A DNA stretch of 64,000 bases from Ramlibacter sp. GTDB lineage: Bacteria > Pseudomonadota > Gammaproteobacteria > Burkholderiales > Burkholderiaceae_C. The translations under genes and the position numbers were made by a program. The notes under the pieces are model-generated. The model searched no databases, was not told where the DNA came from, and saw nothing but the letters and a program-made list of their open reading frames with translations. Location of the stretch: positions 496,001-560,000 of the forward strand of contig JADJPY010000011.1 of NCBI GenBank assembly GCA_016713005.1, read 5' to 3'. Shown piece by piece: positions 1 through 7,382 of this stretch (the stretch's first letter is position 1; every line of letters begins with the position of its first letter).

Positions 1-2527
1 GCAGCAACAACGGGACGCCCACACAGGTAGGCACCAGTACGACGGTGGTCGGCAGTGCAAGTCTGGCGGTGGGCCAGACGCTGACACTGATCGTGAATGC
101 GACGGTCACGGCGGCGACGGGCAACATCACGAACACGGCGGTGGGCACGAGTACGACGCCGGATCCAACGCCCACCAACACGGTGACGGTGCCCACGCCG
201 GTGGCCAAGGTGGCCAGCAGCACGAGCGGCACACAAGGGCAGACCATCAGCCACGGTGACCGTGGTCAACCTTGGGCCTCGGTGGCGCAATGCGACCGCC
301 GACCGACATGCTGAGCGCCGGGCTGAGTCTGATCAGCGCCAGCGGCAACAACGGTACGGTCAGCATCGCCGGAGCCAGCGTGGGGCGACCACGGCCAGCC
401 TGCAAGTGGGGGCGACACTGACCGGTGGTCAACGCGACGGTGACCGCCAGCAGCGGCAACATCACCAACACGGCGGTGGGCACCAGCACCACGCCGGACC
501 CCACGCCCACCAACACGGTGACGGTCACGCCGGTGGCCACCAGCGCGGACCTGACGCTGACCAAGGCGGCCAGCAGCACCAGCGGCACACAAGGGCAGAC
601 CATCAGCTACACGGTGACCCTGGTCAACCTGGGTCCTCGGTGGCCAGCAACGTGACGCCGACCGACATCCGAGCGCCGGGCTGAGCCTGACCAGCGCCAG
701 CGGCAACAACGGCACGGCCAGCACGCCGGGGCCAGCGTGGGGCGACCACGGCCAGCCTGCAAGTGGGGGCGACACGGACGCGGTGGTCAACGCCACGGTG
801 ACCGCCAGCAGCGGCAACATCACCAACACGGCGGTGGGCACCAGCACCACGCCCGACCCCACGCCCACCAACACGGTGACGGTGGTCACGCCGGTGGCCA
901 CCAGCGCGGACCTGACGCTGACCAAGGTGGCCAGCAGCACCAGCGGCACACAAGCGGGCAGACCATCAGCCACACGGTGACCCTGGTCAACCTGGGTCCG
1001 AGGTGCGCCAGCAACGTGACGCTGACTGACATCCCGAGCGCCGGGCTGCGTCTGACCAGCGCCAGCGGCAACAACGGCACGGCCAGCACGCCGGGGCCAG
1101 CGGGGGCGACCACGGCCAGCCTGCAAAAGCGGGGGCGACGCTGACGCTGGTGGTCAACGCGACGGTGACCGCCAGGAGCGGCAACATCACCAACACGGCG
1201 GGGGCACCAGCACCACGCCCGACCCCACGCCCACCAACACGGTGACGGTGGTCACGCCGGTGGCCACCAGCGGACCCGACGCTGACCAAGGGGGCCAGCA
1301 GCACCAGCGGCACACAAGGGCAGACCATCAGCTACACGGTGACCCTGGTCAACCTGGTCCTCGGTGGCCAGCAACGTGACGCTGACCGACATCCTGAGCG
1401 CCGGGCTGAGCCTGATCAGCGCCAGCGGCAACAACGGCACGGCCAGCACGCCGGGGCCAGCGTGGGGGCGACCACGGCCAGCCTGCAAGTGGGGGCCACG
1501 CTGACGGCGGTGGTCAACGCGACGGTGACCGCCAGCAGCGGCAACATCACCAACACGGCGGTGGGCACCAGCACCACGCCCGACCCCACGCCCACCAACA
1601 CGGTGACGGTGGTCACGCCGGTGGCCACCAGCGCGGACCTGACGCTGACCAAGGTGGCCAGCAGCACCAGCGGCACACAAGGGCAGACCATCAGCTACAC
1701 GGTGACCCTTGGTCAACCTGGGTCCCCGGTGGCCAGCAACGTGACGCTGACCGACATCCTGAGCGCCGGGCTGAGCCTGATCAGCGCCAGCGGCAACAAC
1801 GGCACGGCCAGTATCGCCGGGGCCAGCGTGGGGGCGACCACGGCCAGCCTGCAAGTGGGGGCGACGCTGACGCTGGTGGTCAACGCCACGGTGACCGCCA
1901 GCAGCGGCAACATGACCAACACGGCGGTGGGCACCAGCACCACGCCCGACCCCACGCCCACCAACATGACGGTGGTCACGCCGGTGGCCACCAGCGCGGA
2001 CCTGACGCTGACCAAGGTGGCCAGCAGCACAAGCGGCACACAAGGGCAGACCATCAGCCACGGTGACCCTGGTCAACCCGGGTCCGCGGTGGCCAGCAAC
2101 GTGACGCTGACCGACATCCTGAGCGCCGGGCTGAGCCGGATCAGCGCCAGCGGCAAACAACGGCACGGCCAGCACCGCCGGGGCCAGCGTGGGGCGACCA
2201 CGGCCAGCCTGCAAGTGGGGGCGACGCTGACCCTGGTGGTGAACGCGACGGGTGACCGCCAGCAGCGGCAACATCACCAACACGGCGGTGGCACGAGCAC
2301 GACGCCCGACCCCACGCCCACCAACACGGTGACGGTGGTCACGCCGGTGGCCACCAGCGCGGACCTGACGCTGACCAAGGTGGCCAGCAGCACAAGCGGC
2401 ACAAGGGCAGACCATCAGCCACACGGTGACCCTGGTCAACCTGGGTCCTCGGTGGCCAGCAACGTGACGCTGACCGACATCCTGAGCGCCGGCTGAGCTC
2501 GATCAGCGCCAGCGGCAACAACGGCAC
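1..2527 (+). repeat. Tandem ~363-bp DUF11 repeat units, about seven copies
   Basis: The string ACACAAGGGCAGACCATCAG or a near copy recurs near 231, 587, 947, 1312, 1675, 2038 and 2399. Spacings are 356-365 bp, and intact units are 363 bp (121 codons). Units are nearly identical apart from indels and a few substitutions. Off-multiple spacings mark the frameshifts. Confidence 0.85.
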
Positions 2528-2741
2528 GGACAACGATGCTCTGTCCACCAACCGGGCGGCCACGGTCAAGGCGCACCTGGAGTCGCTTGGCGTCAAGGCG
2601 GCAACTGTCAAGGCCTCGGGCCAGGGCAAGCGCCAGCCTGTAACGACTTCGTGCAGCGACAAGCTGCCGCGTGAACAGTTGATCCTGTGCCTGCAGCCGG
2701 ATCGGCGCGTCACCATCGAAGTGACCGGGCAGATACGCTGA
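1..2741 (+). pseudogene. DUF11-repeat surface protein with truncated OmpA-like C-terminus, frameshifted and 5' partial
   Basis: The gene enters from the left edge and ends at TGA 2739-2741. Translated piecewise, it gives about seven copies of a ~121-residue unit with motifs such as GQTISYTVTLVNLG, SGNNGTAS and NTAVGTSTTPDPTPTNTVTV, typical of the DUF11 (TIGR01451) repeats of large extracellular proteins. No frame stays open: nearly every unit has one or more single-base indels, often in G runs. From about 2527 a different frame encodes an OmpA-type peptidoglycan-binding tail, with LSTNRAATVKAHL, two cysteines and CLQPDRRVTIEV, matching the last ~65 residues of that domain. The first half of the OmpA domain is missing, so the sequence jumps from mid-repeat to mid-domain. 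The intact protein was probably a very long adhesin-like or envelope-anchored protein. I cannot tell real decay from misassembly of the repeat. Confidence 0.75.
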
Positions 2742-2754
2742 ACCGGCCCGACGT

Positions 2755-3149
2755 TCAGGCGTCGGGTATGACGGCGGTGACCTCAATCTCGACCCTGGCG
2801 CGCTCTTCCATCAGTGCGCCCACTTCCACACAGGTCATGGCAGGGAAGCTGCGTCCCATCACCCCGCGGTAGGCTTCGCCCAGCTCCTTGAGCCGGGCGA
2901 TGTATTCCGCGCGATCCACCACGTACCAGGTCATGCGCACCATGTGTTCGGGGCCGGCGCCTGCCTCGCGCAGCACGGCCGCCACATTTCGCAGCGCCTG
3001 CGCCGTCTGGGCAATAAAGTCATCGGTCTCGAACTGCTGCTGGGCGTTCCAGCCGATCTGGCCCCCACAAAAACCATGGTGCCGCGGGCGGCGATGCCGT
3101 TCGCGTAGCCGCGCGGGGTGGCCCATCCGGGCGGTTGCAGGAGTTTCAT
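2755..3149 (-). CDS. RidA family protein (YjgF/YER057c/UK114), frameshifted as read
   Basis: RidA proteins are small trimeric enamine/imine deaminases that clear reactive intermediates; members often sit in aromatic and amino-acid catabolic operons. The N-terminus (MKLLQPPGWATPRGYANGIA) is in one frame and the rest (GGQIGWNAQQQFETDD to VEIEVTAVIPDA) in another. One base is missing near 3062-3066 in a C run; restoring it gives 131 residues, normal for the family. The start overlaps the stop of the upstream ligase (ATGA), so this is the last gene of the aryl-CoA operon. The lesion is probably a sequencing error, because both halves are well conserved. An imine-processing role on a ring product of an aminobenzoyl-CoA would fit but is inference. 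Confidence 0.8.
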
Positions 3150-4755
3150 GCTTGCCTCAGTTTGAATCGCTGGAGCTTGCCGGTCTCGGTCCGCGGCAGG
3201 CTGGGGTGAACTCGATTTCGCGCGGGTACTTGAAGGGCGCAATCGTCGCCTTGACGTGGTCCTGCAACGCCTTGACCATGGCCGCGTCGGCGGCATGCCC
3301 GGGCTTGAGCACCACAAAGGCCTTGACGATCATGCCGCGCTCGTCATCCGGTTTGCCGATCACGCCACACTCGGCGACCGCCGGGTGTTTGAGCAAGGCA
3401 TCTTCCACCTCGGGCCCGCCCACGTTGTAGCCGGCGGTGATGATCATGTCATCCGCCCGTGCCTGGTAGAAGAAGTAGCCGTCGGTGTCCTGCATGAAGG
3501 CGTCGCCGGGGTAGTTCCAGCCGGCCTTCACATAGTTGGCCTGGCGGGCGTCGTCCAGGTACCTGCAGCCTGTGGGGCCGATCACCGCCAGCTTGCCGAC
3601 CGTGCCGCGCGGGACTTCCTTGCCGTCGTCGTCCACCACTTTGGCAGTGTAGCCCGGCACCACCTTGCCGATGGCGCCGCGCCGCACCTCGCTGCCGGCG
3701 GACGAAATGAAGATGTGGAACATCTCGGTGGCGCCGATGCCATCCAGCATCTCGATGCCCGTCGCGTCCTTCCAGAGCTGACGCGTGGCGTCCGGCAGGC
3801 CTTCGCCCGCGCTCACGCAGATGCGCAGCGTGGGCACGCCATGCTGGCGCGCAAACGGCGCCATTTGCCGGTAGAACGTGGGTGCGGTGTAGCAGAGGGT
3901 GGCGCCCACCTCGTTGATGAGCTTGACCATGGCCTCGGGCGTGTACGGAATATCGGGGAAGTACACCGACGCCCCTGCCCACATCGGAAACACGAGCAGT
4001 CCCCCCAGGCCAAAGGTAAATGCCAGCGGCGGTGAACCCATGACGATGTCGTCAGGTGTGGCCTTGAGTACATGTCGCGGCCAGGCCTCGCAGCCCGCCA
4101 GCACGTCGCGGTGGGTGTGGACCGCCGCCTTGGGCTTGCCGGTGGTGCCCGAGGTGAATGCCATCAGTGCGATGTCGTCGGCCGCCGTGGGGCAGGCCGT
4201 AAAGCGGCCATCCTTCTGTGCCGCACGCACCGCCAGTGAACCGGGTTCGTTCATGAGGTTGAACGGGACTATGGTCTGCAGCACCGGGTGTTCGCGCTGC
4301 GCCAGCTGCAGCTCATCCAGCAGCCTGGCGTCGCACAGCGCCACCGTGGGCTGCGACTTCCCGATGATGTCGCCCAGCTCGCGGGCGCGCAGCAACGGCA
4401 TGGAGGCCACCGCCACCAGCCCGGCTTTCACCACCGCCAGCCAGGCCAGCGCCATGCCGATGGAATTGCCGCCCCGCAGCAGCACGCGGTTGCCGGGCAC
4501 CAGTCCCAGGTCTTGGGTCAACACCTGCGCGATGCGGTCCACACGCTCCTTGGCTTCAGCATAGGTCAAGACAAGTTTTGGCGAGCGCAGCATGGGCCGG
4601 TCGGCGAAGCCCTTGGCCTGCGCCTTGTCCAGCAGCTCCTCCACCAGGTTCACCTGGTCCGGGATCTCCAGTTCCGGCAAGTCGTAGCGCAACTCCGGCC
4701 ATTGTTCGCGCGGCGGCAGTCGGTCGTGGACAAAGCGGTCGGTCTGTGCGGTCAT
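3146..4755 (-). CDS. Benzoate/2-aminobenzoate-CoA ligase family protein, frameshift near C-terminus
   Basis: An AMP-forming aryl-CoA synthetase that should activate an aromatic acid with ATP and CoA. The phosphate-binding A3 motif TSGTTGKPK is at residues 201-209, and the region YNVGGPEVEDALLKHPAV is typical of benzoate-CoA ligases. As read, the last ~20 residues are scrambled (FTPACRGPRP). Adding one C near 3200 restores FTPALPRTETGKLQRFKLRQA with the catalytic A10 lysine, and gives 536 residues with a stop overlapping the RidA start. The ATG overlaps the stop of the acyl-CoA dehydrogenase. Operon mates point to 2-aminobenzoate (anthranilate) as substrate, with salicylate or another benzoate as the alternative. 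The lesion is most likely a base-calling error. Confidence 0.82.
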
Positions 4756-5978
4756 GTGACCCCCTGCAAGACAGATTTGCCGATGATCAGCTGCTGCACC
4801 TCGGTGGCGCCTTCGTAGATGCGCAGCGAGCGGATGTCCCGGTACAGGCTTTCCACGCGCGTGCCCACCTTCACACCCAGGCCGCCGTGCATCTGCAGCG
4901 CCATGTCGATCACGCGCTGCGCGTTTTCGGTGGCGGTCATTTTGGCCATCGCAGCGGCGACGCTGCGATTTCGTTGCTCTGCGGCCTCAGCTGTCACGCC
5001 CACGCCGCTGCGCTTTTCGCCTTCGTCGCGCAGCCAGGCGGCGCGGTAGGTCAGCAACGCCGCAGCGTCCACCAGCGCCGCCATCTCGCCCAGCTTGGCC
5101 TGTGTGAGCTGGAAGTCGGCCAGCGTCTGGCCAAACATCTGCCGCTGCTTGGCGTGGGCCACGGCTTCGGCGAGAGCGCGCCGTGCAAAACCCACCGCCG
5201 CCCCCGCCACTGAGGCCCGAAAGATGTCCAGCGTCTGCATCGCCAGCTTGAAGCCGCCATTGAGCACGCCCAGTTGCGCGCTCGCGGGTACCTTGCAGTC
5301 GTTGAACCGCAGCGTGGCCAGCGGATGCGGCGCCATCACTTCAATGTGCTCGGAGCTGTCCAGCCCCGGCGTGTCGGCGTCCACTATGAATGCGGTGATA
5401 CCCCGGGTACCAGCCGCCACGTCGGTCTTGGCGAACACGCAGTAAAAGTCGGCGATGCCGCCGTTGCTGATCCAGGTCTTGGTGCCACCGAGTGTGTAGT
5501 GGTCAAAAGTGCCACCAGCCCCCGTGGAAATTGCATGAGCCGCTATCATTTTCATAGCGCCGGCATCCGAGCCCGCATCGGGCTCGCTGAGCGCAAACGC
5601 CGCGATCTTTTCGCCCCGCGCCACCGCGCCGAGGTAGTGCGCCTGTTGCGCGGGCGTGCCGGCCAGCGTGATGGCGCCGCTCCCTAGGCCCTGCATGGCA
5701 AAGGCAAAGTCGGCCAGCGGCGAATGGAAGGCCAGCGTCTCGCGCAGGATCACCAGCGCACGCGAGTCCAGCCGTTCCAGGGCGCCGCCATGCGCGGCCG
5801 GCACGCAGTAGCGCAGCCAGCCGGCTTCACCGAGCCGGCGCACCCACTCGCGGCAGGCGGCGCGGTCGTCGCGTTCGTCGACAGACTGGGCCTGCGCCCA
5901 GGCCACCAGTCGGGGCGCCAACTCGCGGTGCGCGTCGTCAAAGAAGGGCAGGCCCAGGTGGGCAGTGGAGGGCGTCAT
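4752..5978 (-). CDS. Acyl-CoA dehydrogenase family protein
   Basis: An FAD flavoenzyme of the acyl-CoA dehydrogenase fold, 408 residues from ATG 5978; a TTG six bases further upstream overlaps the preceding stop and is an alternative start. Family hallmarks are FALSEPDAGSDAGAM, TKTWISNGGIADFY and the C-terminal MHGGLGVKVGTRVESLYRD. In the aryl-CoA operon it would oxidise or process the ring-cleavage or ring-reduced CoA intermediate. Odd feature: between the ADPDAGSDAG region and TKTW it carries about a dozen extra residues (MKMIAAHAISTGAGGTF) encoded by a copy of an interspersed repeat at 5514-5560. The insertion is in frame and lies in a loop-prone position before the substrate/FAD segment. 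The stop overlaps the ligase ATG. Confidence 0.88.
   Translation of the reverse strand: MTPSTAHLGLPFFDDAHRELAPRLVAWAQAQSVDERDDRAACREWVRRLGEAGWLRYCVPAAHGGALERLDSRALVILRETLAFHSPLADFAFAMQGLGSGAITLAGTPAQQAHYLGAVARGEKIAAFALSEPDAGSDAGAMKMIAAHAISTGAGGTFDHYTLGGTKTWISNGGIADFYCVFAKTDVAAGTRGITAFIVDADTPGLDSSEHIEVMAPHPLATLRFNDCKVPASAQLGVLNGGFKLAMQTLDIFRASVAGAAVGFARRALAEAVAHAKQRQMFGQTLADFQLTQAKLGEMAALVDAAALLTYRAAWLRDEGEKRSGVGVTAEAAEQRNRSVAAAMAKMTATENAQRVIDMALQMHGGLGVKVGTRVESLYRDIRSLRIYEGATEVQQLIIGKSVLQGVT
5514..5560 (-). repeat. Interspersed ~50-bp repeat, copy 1, inside acyl-CoA dehydrogenase gene
   Basis: On the plus strand it reads CCAGCCCCCGTGG, then TGAGCCGCTATCATTTTCAT, then AGC. It shares the CAGCCCCCGTGGA block and the GCTAT/ATAGC dyad with copies near 21730, 36130, 45516 and 56985. 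It adds residues to the encoded protein without breaking the frame. Confidence 0.75.
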
Positions 5979-5980
5979 GC

Positions 5981-6835
5981 TCAATCCCCGCCAAACACGG
6001 GCTTCTGCTTCGCGGCGAATGCCTCATAGGCGCGCGTGAAGTCCTGCGTCTGCATGCAGATGGCCTGGGCCTGGGCTTCGGCCTCAATGGCCTGCTCGAT
6101 GGTCATGGCCCATTCCTGCTGCAGCATGGTCTTGGTCATTGCATGCGCAAACGTCGGTCCGTCGGCCAACTCGCGGGCGATGGCAAGCGCCCGGGGCAAC
6201 AGGTCGGCGCTGTCGTGCAGCGCGTTGAAGAAGCCCCAGGCCAGCCCCTCCTGAGCGGTCATGGCGCGTCCGGTGAACAGCAGCTCCGAAGCACGCCCCT
6301 GCCCGATCACGCGGGGCAGCAGTGCGCAGGCGCCCATGTCGGCGCCGGCCAGTCCAACGCGTGTGAACAGGAAGGCGGTTTTCGTGGCCGGCGTGCCATG
6401 GCGCATGTCGCAAGCCAGCGCCATCATGGCGCCGGCACCGGCACACACCCCGTCGATCGCGCCGATGACCGGCTGCGGGCAGTTGCGCATGGTCTTGACC
6501 AGATCGCCCGTCATGCGGGTGAACTCCAGCAGTTCGGGCATGCTCATTTTCGTGAGCGGGCCGATGATTTCGTGCACGTCGCCGCCCGAGCAGAAATTGC
6601 CGCCCGCACCGGTGACCACCACCACCTTCACATCCGTGGCGAAGCGCAGCGCCTGGAACAGGTCACGCAGCTCGGCATAGGAGTCGAACGTCAGCGGGTT
6701 CTTGCGCTCGGGCCGGTCGAGCGTGACCGTGCCCACGCCCGAGTCGAACGTCCAGGTGAAATGCCGTGCCTGGTACGAAGCCCTGGCGTCGAACTGGGCA
6801 CGCATGGGATTGGTGGCGCCAATGTAGTGCTTCAT
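5981..6835 (-). CDS. Enoyl-CoA hydratase/isomerase family protein (crotonase)
   Basis: A 284-residue crotonase-fold protein. The oxyanion-hole segments are visible as VVVTGAGGNFCSGGDVHEI and PVIGAIDGVCAGAGAMMALACD, followed by GLAGADMGACALLPRVIG. It is longer than the usual ~260 residues because of an N-terminal extension (MKHYIGATNPMRAQFDARAS). Its start overlaps the MarR stop (ATGA) and its stop overlaps or abuts the dehydrogenase start, so translation is probably coupled. In the aerobic 2-aminobenzoyl-CoA pathway a crotonase is thought to act on the CoA-bound ring product of the monooxygenase/reductase. Assigning that step to this gene is inference from position. Confidence 0.85.
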   Translation of the reverse strand: MKHYIGATNPMRAQFDARASYQARHFTWTFDSGVGTVTLDRPERKNPLTFDSYAELRDLFQALRFATDVKVVVVTGAGGNFCSGGDVHEIIGPLTKMSMPELLEFTRMTGDLVKTMRNCPQPVIGAIDGVCAGAGAMMALACDMRHGTPATKTAFLFTRVGLAGADMGACALLPRVIGQGRASELLFTGRAMTAQEGLAWGFFNALHDSADLLPRALAIARELADGPTFAHAMTKTMLQQEWAMTIEQAIEAEAQAQAICMQTQDFTRAYEAFAAKQKPVFGGD

Positions 6836-7305
6836 GCGGCCTCCGTCGTGTTCAGGCTGTGCTCCTTGACCTTGCCCAGCAGCTTGTACAGCGTGGACAC
6901 TTCGCGCTCGCTCAGGCCATCAAAGGCGGTCACGATCCACTGCTCATGGGCGTGGGCCATTTCGTGGAACTGCCTGCGCCCACGGGCGGTCAGTCGCACA
7001 CGGTAGGCGCGGCGGTCACCTTCCACATCCGCCCGCTCCACCAGCCCTTCGGTCACCAGCTGGTCGGTGATGCCGGTCACGTTGCCTCCGGTGACCATCA
7101 TGCGGCGTGACAGCTCGTTCATGCGCAGCCCCTCCGGGGCGCGCTCCAGCTGGGCCATCAGGTCAAAGCGGGGCAGCGTTGTGTCAAACCGCTCTCGCAG
7201 GCGGCTGCGTACCTGTTTTTCCACCAGCTGGGTGCAGGTCAGCAGGCGCAGCCACAGGCGCAAGGCCTCAGGGTGCTCGCTGTGGGCTCGGGCTTCCAGA
7301 TCCAT
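6832..7305 (-). CDS. MarR family transcriptional regulator
   Basis: A 157-residue winged-helix regulator. The DNA-binding region is MNELSRRMMVTGGNVTGITDQLVTEGLVER followed by the wing DVEGDRRAYRVRLTARGR, standard for MarR. It is the second gene of the operon, just downstream of the monooxygenase/reductase gene and overlapping the crotonase. MarR proteins in aryl-CoA operons usually repress until the CoA thioester binds. The perfect 16-bp palindrome over the operon promoter (9690-9705) is the obvious candidate operator, which would make the regulator autoregulated. Ligand and operator assignments are inferred. Confidence 0.9.
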   Translation of the reverse strand: MDLEARAHSEHPEALRLWLRLLTCTQLVEKQVRSRLRERFDTTLPRFDLMAQLERAPEGLRMNELSRRMMVTGGNVTGITDQLVTEGLVERADVEGDRRAYRVRLTARGRRQFHEMAHAHEQWIVTAFDGLSEREVSTLYKLLGKVKEHSLNTTEAA

Positions 7306-7327
7306 GTCAGTTCTCCAGCTCGCGGGA

Positions 7328-7382
7328 TGCTATTGTTTTGAGAGCGGATGAGCCAGCCTGGACGGGGCTGCAGCCATTTTTT
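7328..7382 (+). repeat. Interspersed repeat, copy 2, forming the 3' end of the monooxygenase/reductase gene
   Basis: Reads GCTATTGTTTTGAGAGC, then CCTGGACGGGGCTGCAGCC, then ATTTTTTGCC. This matches the repeat in its GCTAT...AGCGG and CTGGACGGGG(G)CTGCAGCC blocks. On the minus strand it supplies the last residues (KMAAAPSRLAHPLSKQ) and the stop codon of the upstream enzyme. Confidence 0.7.

Noticed and set aside
1252..2439. 395-codon minus-strand frame across the DUF11 repeats
   Set aside because: Periodic sequence copies the DUF11 repeat in reverse; the plus-strand DUF11 and OmpA motifs are clear.
1..2527. Possible CRISPR array
   Set aside because: Repeats are ~363 bp, contiguous and translate to DUF11; there are no short repeats separated by unique spacers and no cas genes.
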